DNA of 64,000 nt, taken from contig LJCX01000025.1 in the NCBI GenBank assembly GCA_001298545.1, positions 62,001-126,000 on the forward strand. Reading direction: 5' to 3'. Source of the stretch: Actinobacteria bacterium OV320. GTDB taxonomy: Bacteria > Actinomycetota > Actinomycetes > Streptomycetales > Streptomycetaceae. The position numbers and the translations under genes are program-made. The notes beneath the pieces were generated by a model. That model saw only the letters and a program-made list of their open reading frames with translations. It was not told where the DNA came from and searched no databases. Below, piece after piece: positions 51,723 through 60,863 of the stretch. The stretch's first letter is position 1, and each line of letters opens with the position of its first letter.

Positions 51723-51950
51723 TCAGTCGTTGATGCAGACGTTGCCGCCGGTCGGGTTCAACGCGGCGATGACGTTGATCGAGTTGCCGCACACGTTGAT
51801 CGGGATGTGGATCGGAATCTGGACGACGTTGCCCGACAGGACACCCGGCGAGCCGATGGCCGCACCGTTGGCACCCGCGTCGGCGAAGGCGGGGGCAGCC
51901 CCGCCGAGGGCCAGGATCAGACCCGCGACAACAGCAGCGCTCTTCTTCAT
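51723..51950 (-). CDS. chpD: Short chaplin ChpD-like
   Basis: 75 aa from the ATG at 51950 (MKKSAAVVAG, AGGGAAAG upstream). The signal peptide ends PAFADAG. One chaplin domain (VVQIPIHIPINVCGNSINVI, NPTGGNVCIND) has two cysteines. MKKSAAVVAG is the start I recall for ChpD, and the order long chaplin-chpD-rdlA-rdlB agrees. It is secreted and assembles on the aerial surface. Confidence 0.93.
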   Translation of the reverse strand: MKKSAAVVAGLILALGGAAPAFADAGANGAAIGSPGVLSGNVVQIPIHIPINVCGNSINVIAALNPTGGNVCIND

Positions 51951-52208
51951 GACTTTCCCTTCTCTGCGGTCATGCCCAGATGACGGTCGAAACCGAGCGA
52001 GCGCAACTGGAACGGCTCGCACCATGACCCGCAAGCTGCAAACGAGAGATAGACAGCCGAAGAAACTAACGAACGCGCGTCGCACGGGAATTCACTCGAA
52101 CGCCTTCGGGTAATTAACACGAAAGGCCCACTGGAGAGGAAACGATTCGCCTTAATCGTGAAGAAAATGGCAGGACATCAGCGGGAAGAAGAATGCTCCG
52201 ACCGGACG

Positions 52209-52243
52209 GCCCGCCGGGGAACGGAACGGGCCGCCCGGCGGGC
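52209..52243 (-). terminator. Terminator of rdlA
   Basis: GCCCGCCGGG (52209-52218) pairs perfectly with CCCGGCGGGC (52234-52243). Confidence 0.75.
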
Positions 52244-52256
52244 AGTGCCGGGGACG

Positions 52257-52670
52257 TCAGCGGTTGGCCACGCCGTTGCCGGAGAGCGCGGAGATGTCGT
52301 CCAGGATGTGCGACAGCGGCTCGTCGCCCTTGGCCTGGGTGCTGTTCTCGGCGCACTGCTGGTTCTGCGGGGCGGACAGGACGGGGATGTCCTGGACGCC
52401 GACGTTGGCGATGAGGGCGAGAACGGACTGCACGTCAGCCTTGACGGGCAGACCCACGCAGAGCTTGTTGGCGGTGCCCTGCACCAGAGTGGCCTGGGGG
52501 CTCATGTCACCCTTGGTCACCGAGTTCCCGAACGCCTCGTGCGCACCGTTGCCACTGGCGGAGGTGGTGCCGGCGTCGTCCCCGATGGCAAGCGCCTGAG
52601 GGGCGACCGCCGCGGACATACCGACGACGGAAGCGGCGACCGCCGCCGCGGCCATTGCCTTCTTGAGCAT
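52257..52670 (-). CDS. rdlA: Rodlin protein RdlA-like
   Basis: 137 aa from the ATG at 52670. The signal peptide ends PQALAIG. The mature part has the rodlin core ([74 protein letters not shown]) with two cysteines. Rodlins align chaplin fibrils into the paired-rod ultrastructure of aerial hyphae. It is divergent from the next rodlin and is the most divergent of the three here. Confidence 0.93.
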   Translation of the reverse strand: MLKKAMAAAAVAASVVGMSAAVAPQALAIGDDAGTTSASGNGAHEAFGNSVTKGDMSPQATLVQGTANKLCVGLPVKADVQSVLALIANVGVQDIPVLSAPQNQQCAENSTQAKGDEPLSHILDDISALSGNGVANR

Positions 52671-52744
52671 TTCGCTATTCCTTTCCCTGTCCTGACTCCT
52701 GGTCAGGACCATGTGCCTGCCACCGAACCAACCGGAAGCGCCGT

Positions 52745-52837
52745 GTTTGGTTGCGGCCAGTCACTCGATCGGTTTTCCCGCCCCGACAGCCGGAGTTCGC
52801 CGCAATAGGCCATCGGAGTGAACCGAAGCAACCAAAC
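52745..52837. promoter_or_regulatory. Mirror-placed GCAACCAAAC motifs in the divergent rodlin promoter region
   Basis: GTTTGGTTGC at 52745-52754 and GCAACCAAAC at 52828-52837 are exact reverse complements. Each therefore has the same orientation relative to the gene it precedes, about 75 and 65 bases before the rdlA and rdlB starts. They are likely regulator or promoter elements; no factor can be named. Confidence 0.55.
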
Positions 52838-52901
52838 AGGTCAGGTGAAGTTAATCCGAACGCTCCGGTGGACGGGGCTTCTCACCGAAGGGACTCAACA
52901 A

Positions 52902-53312
52902 GTGATCAAGAAGGTTCTGGCCACCGCTGCGGTCGCCGCTTCCGTCGTCGGCGTCTCCGCCGCTGCGGCAGCCCCGGCCCTCGCCATCGGCAACGACAGC
53001 GGCACCACGTCCGCCAGCGGGAACGGCGCCAGTCAGTCGTTCGGCAACTCGGCCACCTTCGGCAACATGAGCCCCCAGATGGCGCTCATCCAGGGCTCCT
53101 TCAACAAGCCCTGTATCGGTCTGCCGGCGAAGCTCAACGCCCAGTCCATCCTCGCCCTGGTCAACGTGGGCGTGCAGGACATCCCGATCCTGTCGGCCCC
53201 GCAGAACCAGCAGTGCGTCGAGAACAGCACCCAGGCCAAGGGCGACGAGCCGCTGTCGCACATCCTGGACGACATCTCGGTCCTGGCCGGCAACGGTGCC
53301 GCCAACCACTGA
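52902..53312 (+). CDS. rdlB: Rodlin protein RdlB-like
   Basis: 136 aa from the GTG at 52902 ([23 protein letters not shown] upstream); the frame extends further upstream without a signal. The signal peptide ends PALAIGN. The rodlin core is [33 protein letters not shown] and [20 protein letters not shown]. The last 128 bp of the core are identical to the third rodlin gene. Confidence 0.93.
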   Translation: MIKKVLATAAVAASVVGVSAAAAAPALAIGNDSGTTSASGNGASQSFGNSATFGNMSPQMALIQGSFNKPCIGLPAKLNAQSILALVNVGVQDIPILSAPQNQQCVENSTQAKGDEPLSHILDDISVLAGNGAANH

Positions 53313-53368
53313 GTCCGACGTGGTGAACGGGTTCATTTGCTGAGCCCCTGGGTGGATTCTCCGCCCGG

Positions 53369-53402
53369 ACAGCGGGCCGCCGGATCATCGGCGGTCCGCT
53401 GT
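53369..53402 (+). terminator. Terminator of rdlB
   Basis: A 14-bp stem with one G-T pair (53369-53382 with 53389-53402) and loop GATCAT. It overlaps the leader of the LCP gene. Confidence 0.75.
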
Positions 53403-53423
53403 TCTAGCGTGCGGCGCGTGACG

Positions 53424-54467
53424 ATGAAGAGAAACCTTTGGCCACGCCGCCTGGCGATTCCCGGAATCGTCCTGGCCGCCACGGGCGCGCTGCTCGGCAG
53501 TTCCGCCCTCCCCTCACTGCCCGGACTCCCCGGCCGGGCACCCGCCCCGCGCGGGCTCAACATCCTGCTGATGGGCACCGACGAACGGGACAACCTCACC
53601 GCCCACCAGAAGCAGAAGTTCCACGCCGGCGGAAAGCCCTGCGGCTGCTCGGACGTCATGATGCTCATCCACGTGTCGGCCCACCGGGACCGGGTCAGCG
53701 TGATCGGCATGCCCCGCGACTCCGCCGCGGAGATCCCGCCGTACCGGGAGAAGCCCGGCGCCAGGGAACGCCCGCCGCATCCGGCGAAGCTCAACGCCGC
53801 CTACCAGGAGGGCGGTCCGGAGCTCATGATCCGGACCGTGGAGTCGATGGCCAAGCTGAACATCGACCGGTTCCTCCAGGTGGACTTCCGGCGCTTCGTG
53901 AACAGCGTGGACGAGGTCGGCGGCGTCGAGGTGTGCACGCCTCGGCGGCTGAAGGACTCGGCGACCAGGCTCGATCTCAAGCCCGGCAAGCACCGGCTCG
54001 GCGGCGGACAGGCGTTGCAGTACGTCCGTTCACGCCATGTCGACGGCAGCGCCGACCTCGGCCGGATCCAGCGTCAGCAACGCTTCCTGGTCCAGACGTG
54101 GCGCGAGCTGAGAGCGCGGAAGCTGCTCACCCACCCGAGGCCCATGACGCGTCTGGCGGAGATGCTGCTCGGGTCCCGGCGGCAGGGCTTCGCGGCCGGC
54201 GAGCTCATCGAACTGGCGGCCGCCCTGCACCGGCTGCCGGACTCGGCGACGGAGTTCACGACCGTGCCGATCGCCGGGTTCGCCCCGGCCCGCCTCGGCA
54301 TCGGCGCGGCGCTGGCCTGGGACGCGAAGGAGGCGGACACACTCTTCACGAAGGTCCGCGACGACCGGCCACTGGTCGAGCGGGGTGCGGAGCCGAAGCC
54401 GAAAGACCCACCGGACATCCTCGGCAGGCCGGTCCCGGTACGGGGGAGCGCGTACGCGTGTCACTGA
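53424..54467 (+). CDS. LytR-CpsA-Psr (LCP) family glycopolymer phosphotransferase
   Basis: 347 aa from the ATG at 53424 (an in-frame GTG six bases earlier is possible). One N-terminal membrane helix ([18 protein letters not shown]). The LCP domain has [69 protein letters not shown] and [20 protein letters not shown], with the conserved Arg/Asp set that binds the lipid pyrophosphate. It transfers undecaprenyl-linked polymers to peptidoglycan outside the membrane. The exopolysaccharide made by 36810-46091 is a possible substrate. Confidence 0.93.
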   Translation: MKRNLWPRRLAIPGIVLAATGALLGSSALPSLPGLPGRAPAPRGLNILLMGTDERDNLTAHQKQKFHAGGKPCGCSDVMMLIHVSAHRDRVSVIGMPRDSAAEIPPYREKPGARERPPHPAKLNAAYQEGGPELMIRTVESMAKLNIDRFLQVDFRRFVNSVDEVGGVEVCTPRRLKDSATRLDLKPGKHRLGGGQALQYVRSRHVDGSADLGRIQRQQRFLVQTWRELRARKLLTHPRPMTRLAEMLLGSRRQGFAAGELIELAAALHRLPDSATEFTTVPIAGFAPARLGIGAALAWDAKEADTLFTKVRDDRPLVERGAEPKPKDPPDILGRPVPVRGSAYACH

Positions 54468-54595
54468 GGGGCGCACGGTTGTCGTGCGCGATGCGCTGGG
54501 CCGATCGGGGCACAGCGCGCAACCCCGGGCGGGTTCGGGCCGTTGTCGATCACGCAGCTCCTCCCCCGGAGTCCGCTTTTTCGAAGGGAACGAAC

Positions 54596-55003
54596 ATGAA
54601 GAAGCTGTGGGCGACCGCGGCCCTCGCCGCCTCCGTCGCCGGTCTTGCGGCGATGAGCGCCCCGCAGGCCCTCGCCATCGGTGACGACAGCGGCACCACG
54701 TCCGCCAGCGGCAACGGCGCCTCGTCGGAGTTCGGCAACTCGGCCACCTTCGGTGACCAGAGCCCGCAGCTTTCGCTGGTTCAGGGTTCGCTGAACAAGC
54801 CGTGCATCGGCCTGCCGGCGAAGCTCAACGCCCAGTCGCTCATCGCGGCTCTGAACATCGGCGTGCAGGACATCCCGATCCTGTCGGCCCCGCAGAACCA
54901 GCAGTGCGTCGAGAACAGCACCCAGGCCAAGGGCGACGAGCCGCTGTCGCACATCCTGGACGACATCTCGGTCCTGGCCGGCAACGGCGCGGGCAACCGC
55001 TGA
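54596..55003 (+). CDS. Third rodlin protein
   Basis: 135 aa from the ATG at 54596 (GAAGGGAACGAAC upstream). The signal peptide ends PQALAIG. The rodlin core is [33 protein letters not shown] and [20 protein letters not shown]. It shares a 128-bp perfectly identical stretch with rdlB (54860-54987 against 53169-53296). S. coelicolor has two rodlins, so this is an extra copy. Confidence 0.92.
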   Translation: MKKLWATAALAASVAGLAAMSAPQALAIGDDSGTTSASGNGASSEFGNSATFGDQSPQLSLVQGSLNKPCIGLPAKLNAQSLIAALNIGVQDIPILSAPQNQQCVENSTQAKGDEPLSHILDDISVLAGNGAGNR

Positions 55004-55025
55004 GCAACAGCCTGACGTACCGCCG

Positions 55026-55060
55026 CGGCGGGTCACCGGTTCCCGGGTGGCCCGCCGTTT
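55026..55060 (+). terminator. Terminator of the third rodlin gene
   Basis: CGGCGGGTCACC pairs with GGTGGCCCGCCG with one mismatch, followed by TTT. Confidence 0.75.
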
Positions 55061-55090
55061 CGTGTGTCCACCCGCGGACGTCTCGTGGCG

Positions 55091-55500
55091 TCACTTGCGG
55101 TACAGGTGCTCGATCTCGTCGGCGTACCTGGCCGTCACCGCGTGCCGTTTGACCTTCAGGGAGGGGGTGAGCAGTCCGTTGGTCTCGTTGAACTCGCCCT
55201 CCGAGGCCGTGCGCGATCAGGCCCCTGGCCCGTCGCGGTGACCTCGGCGGCGAACGCGGCGGCGGTGACCGGGTGCCAGCCGGCGGGCCTCCGGCGGCGC
55301 AGCACCACCGCCTCGGGCGCTTCGGCCGCGTTGGTGAAGGGGAGGTCGGCCGTGCTGCCCGTGGTGGGCGGCGCCACCAGGGGCGCGGTGCGGGCCTCCC
55401 GTACGGTGCCGGTGTCGTCCCTGAGCAGGTCGACCCGGGTGCGGGAGGCCAGGTCGGTGCGTTTCCTCGCCCTTGCGTACGCCCATGACGGCTCCCCGGT
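55091..55500 (-). pseudogene. Remnant of a long-chain fatty-acid-CoA ligase
   Basis: Only the two ends survive. The C-terminal end (FNETNGLLTPSLKVKRHAVT then ADEIEHLYRK and stop at 55091) is the typical end of AMP-forming acyl-CoA synthetases. The N-terminal part (TADLPFTNAAEAPEAVVLRR, GWHPVTAAAFAAEV) continues after a one-base frameshift as ARGLIAHGLG. The central adenylation domain of about 450 residues is deleted at about 55205, and the two parts are in different frames. The start region of the original gene is also not recognisable. Not functional. Confidence 0.7.
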
Positions 55501-55555
55501 CGCGGTGCGGCTGCACGTGCCGGGTGAGTAACTTACTCACGCGTAAGGTTCTGCA

Positions 55556-57121
55556 CTAGAGGTCGAGACGGCTTGCGTCGTCGATCGCGTCGGCGAGGCC
55601 GCGGACGTCCTTGTCCTCGGTCTTGTTCGCCAACCTTTCGGCGGTTTCCCGGAGTTCGCCCAGGCTGGGGGCGTCCGGCAGGGGGCTCTCCGGTCGGCGC
55701 AGGGCGTCTGCGAAGTAGGCGGCGGTCGTCGTGACCTGGAAGCGGACGGATGCGCCGGTGAGCCGGTCGTGCAGGGCGCCGGTCTCCAGTCGGCCGGAGT
55801 TCTCGTGCGGGGTGCGGGTGTCGGGGTCGAGCCAGCGCACGGTGGCGGTGGCGAGAGGGCCGTCGGCGCCGGGCTCGGTGCGTACCGCGTAGAGGGCGGT
55901 GACGGTGTGGCCGGGGCCGACCTCGCCGCCGTCGACGCGGTCGTCGCGGAAGTCGTCGTCGGCGACCCGGCGGTCGTCGTAGCCGATGAGGCGGAACTCG
56001 GCGACGGTCTCGGGGTCGAAGGCGACCTGGGCCTTGGCGTCGCGGGCGGTCAGGTCGATGTTCTGCGGGAGGTCGGTGGAGAAGACCTCGCGGGCTTCGT
56101 CCTCGGTCGAGACGTAGGTGGTGTGGCCGTCGCCCTTGTCGGCGAGGCGTTCCATCAGGGCGTCGCCGTAGTCGCTGCCGACACCGACGCCGAAGAGGGT
56201 GATGCCGTGTTCGCGGCGGGCGGTGGAGATGCGTTCCAGGATGGAGTCGGCGTCGGTGTCCCCGGTGTTGGCGAGGGCGTCGGAGACCAGGACGACCCGG
56301 TTCGTGGCGCCCTCGCGCAGGCCCTCGACGGCGGTGGCGTAGCCGGTCTCGACACCGGCGCCGAGGTTGGTGGAGTCGGTGGGTTCCAGGCCGCTGATGG
56401 CCTGGTGGACGCGGTCGCGGTGGTCGCCGAGGCGGGTCATCGCAAGGACCGTCTCGGCCTCGCCGCTGAAGGTGACGAGGGCGACGGAGTCGTCGTCGCG
56501 GAGGCGGTCGGTCATCGTGCCGAGGGCTGACCTGGCCAGGTCCAGGCGGCCCGGTTCGGCCATCGAGCCGGAGACGTCGATGACGAAGGTGAGGGCGGCG
56601 GGCGGGCGTTCGCCCTGCTGCCCGGCCGTGCGGGTGGCGAGACCCACGCGGACCAGGGACCAGTCGTCGGCGCCGGTGCGGGCGCCGTCGACGGTGACCG
56701 AGAAACCGTTGCCGTCGGGGCGTTCGTAGTCCTGGCGGAAGCTGTTGACGAACTCCTCGGGGCGGATCGTCGAGGGGTCCGGGCGTCGGCCCTCGGTGAG
56801 GGTGCGGCGGGTGTAGCCGTACGACGCGGTGTCGACGTCGAGGGCGAAGGTGGAGAGGTGGTCGGGGGCGGCCGTCCTGCCGTCGTCGTCCGCCTCCTTG
56901 TCCGCGTCCCTGTCCGTGTTCCCGTCCGTGTTCCCGTCCGTGTTCCCGTCCGTGTCCCCGCGGGGTGCGTTCGGCGCGGGGAAGGCCTCGCTGCCGCGGG
57001 CCGCTCCGTCCGAAGCCCTGTCGGCGTCCGAGCCGTCCGCGCCGCAGCCGGTGAGCAGCAGTGCGGTGGCCGCCGCGGTGGCGAACAGTCGTGGTATCCG
57101 CTGTGTCCGGTGTGCCTTCAT
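55556..57121 (-). CDS. VWA-domain lipoprotein (YfbK-like)
   Basis: 521 aa from the ATG at 57121 (AGGGGG upstream). Lipobox LLLTGC with Cys26 as the lipidated residue, followed by a disordered acidic linker with GNTD repeats. A von Willebrand N-terminal domain (DVDTASYGYTRRTLTEG, PSTIRPEEFVNSF) precedes the VWA domain with DVSGSMAEPG (MIDAS, near 176), TLFGVGVGSDYG and a C-terminal DUF3520-type domain (DPETVAEFRLIGYDDR). This is the YfbK/VWA-Mg-binding family. It should sit on the outer membrane face; the partner is unknown. Confidence 0.9.
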   Translation of the reverse strand: MKAHRTQRIPRLFATAAATALLLTGCGADGSDADRASDGAARGSEAFPAPNAPRGDTDGNTDGNTDGNTDRDADKEADDDGRTAAPDHLSTFALDVDTASYGYTRRTLTEGRRPDPSTIRPEEFVNSFRQDYERPDGNGFSVTVDGARTGADDWSLVRVGLATRTAGQQGERPPAALTFVIDVSGSMAEPGRLDLARSALGTMTDRLRDDDSVALVTFSGEAETVLAMTRLGDHRDRVHQAISGLEPTDSTNLGAGVETGYATAVEGLREGATNRVVLVSDALANTGDTDADSILERISTARREHGITLFGVGVGSDYGDALMERLADKGDGHTTYVSTEDEAREVFSTDLPQNIDLTARDAKAQVAFDPETVAEFRLIGYDDRRVADDDFRDDRVDGGEVGPGHTVTALYAVRTEPGADGPLATATVRWLDPDTRTPHENSGRLETGALHDRLTGASVRFQVTTTAAYFADALRRPESPLPDAPSLGELRETAERLANKTEDKDVRGLADAIDDASRLDL

Positions 57122-57261
57122 GTGCGTGCCCCCTGTGTCCGTCGACGTCTGTGACTGTGACGGGACAGGGGGCCGGAACGTGCGACACGGGGTGTTGCGG
57201 ATCCGTCTCGAACCGGGCACGAGGGCGGTCCTTCGAGACCGGTGGGTGACCCCCCGGTGAC

Positions 57262-58116
57262 CTAGGACACCACGTCCTTGCGGGCGAAACCCCGGAAGGC
57301 CAGGGCGAACAGGACCAGGGCGTAGGTCACGGAGACGGCGGTGCCCTGGATCATGCCGGACCACTCGGGGGTGGGCTGGACGGCGTCGGCCCAGGCGAAC
57401 TGCCAGTGCGCGGGCAGGAAGTCGCGCCAGTCGCCGAGGGCGGTGACGGCGTCCAGGACGTTGCCGACGATGGTCAGGCCGACCGCGCCGCCGACGGCGC
57501 CGAGCGGGGCGTCGGTCTTCGTCGAGAGCCAGAACGCGAGCCCGGCGGTGACCAGTTGGGAGACGAAGACGTACCCGACCACGATCACCAGCCGCTGGGC
57601 CGCCGTGCCGGAGTCGAGTGAGCCGCCCGTGGGCAGCTCCAGGGGGCCCCAGCCGTAGGCCGCGGAGCCGACGGCGAGGGCGACGACGGGCAGCAGGACC
57701 ATCGCGGCCAGGCTGAGGCCGAGGCCGACGACGAGCTTGGACCACAGCAGGCGGGCCCGGGGCACGGGGGCGGCGAGGAGGTAGCGCAGCGAGGACCAGC
57801 CGGCCTCCGAGGCGACCGTGTCCCCGCAGAACAGGGCGACCGGGATGACCAGGAGGAAGCCCGCGGACACGAACAGGTTGACGGCGGCGAAGTTGGCGCC
57901 GGACGCCGTCGCGGTGTCCATCAGGCTCACCTGGTTGTTGCGGCCGCCGGGCTCGCCGCCGATCGCGAACGCGATGAGCAGGACGAACGGCAGGGCGGCG
58001 AGGATGCCGCCCATGACCAGCGTGCGGCGGCGCTTGAGCTGGCGGACCAGCTCGACGCGCAGCGGCAGCGTGCGGCCCGCCTGGTAGCCGGAGGCGACCT
58101 CGGTGAGCGTGCTCAT
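57262..58116 (-). CDS. ABC-2-type permease
   Basis: 284 aa from the ATG at 58116, overlapping the hydrolase-ATPase gene (ATGA). Six hydrophobic helices are visible (LVMGGILAALPFVLLIAFAI, ANLFVSAGFLLV-type, GLSLAAMVLLPVVALAVGSA, VYVFVSQLVTAGLAFWL-type, GAVGLTIVGNVL, SVTYALVLFALAFRG). ASEAGWSSLRYLLAAPVPRA is the NatB/DrrB-like motif before helix 3. It forms a transporter with the ATPase domain of the overlapping upstream gene. Confidence 0.88.
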   Translation of the reverse strand: MSTLTEVASGYQAGRTLPLRVELVRQLKRRRTLVMGGILAALPFVLLIAFAIGGEPGGRNNQVSLMDTATASGANFAAVNLFVSAGFLLVIPVALFCGDTVASEAGWSSLRYLLAAPVPRARLLWSKLVVGLGLSLAAMVLLPVVALAVGSAAYGWGPLELPTGGSLDSGTAAQRLVIVVGYVFVSQLVTAGLAFWLSTKTDAPLGAVGGAVGLTIVGNVLDAVTALGDWRDFLPAHWQFAWADAVQPTPEWSGMIQGTAVSVTYALVLFALAFRGFARKDVVS

Positions 58117-60755
58117 GCGGAACCCCCGATCAGGGTGAGGAAGGCGTCCTCCAGGCGGCGGTGCGGGCCGACGGCCTGGACGGGCACGTCGAGCCGGACG
58201 AGTTCGGCGATCAGGCGCTGGGCGCTGCCGTCGGCGTCCAGGCGGATCAGCAGGCCCTCGGCGGTGGGCACGGCGGAGGCCACGCCCGGCAGCGCGGCGA
58301 TCTTCTCCGCGACCGGCTCCTCCACGGGGGTGGCGGTGCCCACGAGGAGGGTGTCGCCGGAGCCGACGATCTCGGCGACCGGGCCCGCCTGGACCAGCCG
58401 GCCCCGGTCCATGACCACGAGGTGCGTGCAGGACTGCTCGACCTCGGACAGGAGGTGGCTGGAGACGATGACCGTGCGGCCGGCCGCCGCGTACCGGATC
58501 ATCACCTCGCGCATCTCGCGGATCTGCGGCGGGTCGAGACCGTTGGTCGGCTCGTCGAGGATGAGCAGGTCCGGGAGGCCGAGCATGGCCTGGGCGATGG
58601 CGAGGCGCTGGCGCATGCCCTGCGAGTAGGTGCGGACGGCGCGGGCGAGGGCGTCGCCGAGGCCGGCGATCTCCAGGGCCTCCGCCAGGTGGGCGTCCCC
58701 GGCGGGGCGGCCGGTGGCCTGCCAGTACAGCTCCAGGTTCTCCCGGCCGGACAGGTGCGGGAGGAAGCCGGCGCCCTCGACGAAGGAGCCGACGCGGGAG
58801 AGGACGGGCGCGCCCGGGCGGATGGCGTGGCCGAAGACCCGGATCTCGCCGCCGTCGGGGCCGATCAGACCCATCAGCATGCGCAGGGTCGTCGTCTTGC
58901 CCGCGCCGTTCGGGCCGAGCAGACCGAGGACCTGGCCCTTCTCGACACGGAACGACAGGTCGCGGACGCTGTAGCGGTCGCCGTTCGCGTACTTCTTGCT
59001 CAGGTCGGTGATCTGGAGGGGGACCTCGGCGAGCGCGGGGTCGGGGGCGGGGCCCGCGGTGCGGCGGCGGGCCGTCAGCAGCAGGGCGAGCGCGATCGCC
59101 GCGCCCGCGAGGGGCAGCCACCAGACCCAGGACGGAAGGGGGGCGGCCGCGGTCGTCACGGCGGGGGCGGTCGGGACCTTGAGGTCGCCCTTCATCGAGA
59201 CGGTGTACGTCGCCGGGGTCATCGGGGAGGCGTAGCCGAGGTCGGTGGAGGCGAGGACCAGGCGCAGCCGGTGGCCCTCCTCGACCTTGTGGTCGATCGC
59301 CGGGAGCGTGATCGTGACGTCCTTGCCGGCCTTGGCGCCCTCGACGCGGACCGGGGTGACGAGCTGGGAGGGCAGCACCTGGCTGCCGCTGCCGCCGACG
59401 TCGTAGACCTTGGCGAAGAGGACGGCGGTGTCGGACGTCGACTTCACGTGGACGGTGACCGTCGGGGAACCGGTGACGCGCAGGTCGCCGGTGACCGGCG
59501 CGGAGTCGAAGGCGGCGTACTGGCCGGGGAAGTCGAGGGAGACGCCGACGCCGAGGGAGGAGAGCTGGGAGAGGCCTCCGCCGCCGAGTCCCGGCAGGGC
59601 CGAGACGGCGGGCGGGCCGGCGCCCGGCGGGTTGGCGAAGGACTGCTCCTCGCGGCGGCCGGTCAGGGGGAACGAGCGCTCGCCGTTCTCCAGGCCGGGG
59701 TAGCTGTCCGCGCTCGCGCCCCTGAGCCGGGCGGCGCCGTCGGTGGAGTCGACGCCTCCGGTGCGGGTGACGCGGAAGGCGGGGCCGGTGTCGGCGGCCT
59801 TGTCGTCCTTGAGGTAGCGGTCGAACCAGGCACGCACGCGTGTCTGGACGCGATCGCCCTCCATGTCGCCGCCGTCGTGGCCGCCCGCGATCCAGTCGAC
59901 GTCGACGGGGGCGCCGTTGGCGCGGATCGCCTTCTCGGCCGCGTCGGACTGGGCGAGCGTGAAGAGGGAGTCGGTCTGGCCCTGGATGAGCAGGGTGGGA
60001 ACCTTGATGCGGTCGGCGACGGCGGACGGCGAGCGCTGTTCGAGGAGCGCGCGGGCGGCGGCGTCGGGGGTGCCGGACTCGGCGACCCGGTCGTACATCG
60101 CGGCCAGCGCGGGTTCGAAGCGGGCCGTGCCGCCACCGGTGTTGACGAAGATGCCGGCCCACAGCTTCTTGAACACGCCGTCGGGGAACAGGGCGTCCGC
60201 GAGGTTCCAGTAGGTGATCGCGGGGGCGATGGCGTCGACGCGGTCGTCGTAGCCGGCGGCGAGCAGGGAGATCGCGCCGCCGTAGGAGGCGCCGGCCACG
60301 CCCACCCGGGGGTCGCCTGCCTTGTCGAGCTGCACCTGGGGCTGTTTCGCGAGCCAGTCGATCAGTCGGGAGACGTCGGCGACCTCGCCCTTCGGGTCGT
60401 TCAGCCCGATCTTGCCGGTGGACTTGCCGAAGCCGCGCGCCGACCACGTGAGCACCGCGTATCCGTCGCGGGCCAGCTTCTCGGCCTGCTGACGTACGTC
60501 GTCCTTGCTGCCGCCGAAGCCGTGTCCGAGGAGGACGGCGGGGCGGCGGCCGGTCCCGGCGGTGAAGTAGGAGGTGTCCAGCTTCACGCCGTCCACCGCC
60601 ATGACCCGGTCGGTGTGGCGCACCGCGGGCGTGTCGTCGTCGGAGGCGACGGCCGTCCAGGTACCGGCACCGGCGAGTACGACCACGGCGGCCACGGCGG
60701 AGACGATCCGTCGTGGCCGCCGTGGTCCTCGCAGACCGGGCAGTCGAAGATCCAT
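58113..60755 (-). CDS. Fusion of X-Pro-peptidase-like hydrolase, membrane helix and ABC ATPase
   Basis: 880 aa, one uninterrupted frame. A membrane or signal helix (about 18-38) is followed by an S15-type alpha/beta hydrolase: LGHGFGGSKDDVRQQAEKLA, GVAGASYGGAISLLAAGYDD (Ser near 163), TLLIQGQTDSLF and GGHDGGDM (Asp, His). A beta-sandwich C-terminal domain (about 365-520) resembles that of X-Pro dipeptidyl peptidase. A second helix (about 545-565, WLPLAGAAIALALLL) leads to a complete ABC ATPase: GLLGPNGAGKTTTLRMLMGL (near 610), YSQGMRQRLAIAQ, LLILDEPTNGLDPP. The topology puts the hydrolase outside and the ATPase inside. With the overlapping permease it forms a self-contained exporter that could process its own cargo. 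Confidence 0.9.
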   Translation of the reverse strand: MDLRLPGLRGPRRPRRIVSAVAAVVVLAGAGTWTAVASDDDTPAVRHTDRVMAVDGVKLDTSYFTAGTGRRPAVLLGHGFGGSKDDVRQQAEKLARDGYAVLTWSARGFGKSTGKIGLNDPKGEVADVSRLIDWLAKQPQVQLDKAGDPRVGVAGASYGGAISLLAAGYDDRVDAIAPAITYWNLADALFPDGVFKKLWAGIFVNTGGGTARFEPALAAMYDRVAESGTPDAAARALLEQRSPSAVADRIKVPTLLIQGQTDSLFTLAQSDAAEKAIRANGAPVDVDWIAGGHDGGDMEGDRVQTRVRAWFDRYLKDDKAADTGPAFRVTRTGGVDSTDGAARLRGASADSYPGLENGERSFPLTGRREEQSFANPPGAGPPAVSALPGLGGGGLSQLSSLGVGVSLDFPGQYAAFDSAPVTGDLRVTGSPTVTVHVKSTSDTAVLFAKVYDVGGSGSQVLPSQLVTPVRVEGAKAGKDVTITLPAIDHKVEEGHRLRLVLASTDLGYASPMTPATYTVSMKGDLKVPTAPAVTTAAAPLPSWVWWLPLAGAAIALALLLTARRRTAGPAPDPALAEVPLQITDLSKKYANGDRYSVRDLSFRVEKGQVLGLLGPNGAGKTTTLRMLMGLIGPDGGEIRVFGHAIRPGAPVLSRVGSFVEGAGFLPHLSGRENLELYWQATGRPAGDAHLAEALEIAGLGDALARAVRTYSQGMRQRLAIAQAMLGLPDLLILDEPTNGLDPPQIREMREVMIRYAAAGRTVIVSSHLLSEVEQSCTHLVVMDRGRLVQAGPVAEIVGSGDTLLVGTATPVEEPVAEKIAALPGVASAVPTAEGLLIRLDADGSAQRLIAELVRLDVPVQAVGPHRRLEDAFLTLIGGSA

Positions 60756-60863
60756 GCTTCAACCGTACGGGGTCAACCTGTCGTGGAGTTGTCGACCGGA
60801 GACCGAACTCGTCGCCATCCCGGCGGCGTACGGAGCGCTCTCGCCCTACACCAGACGCGGTAC

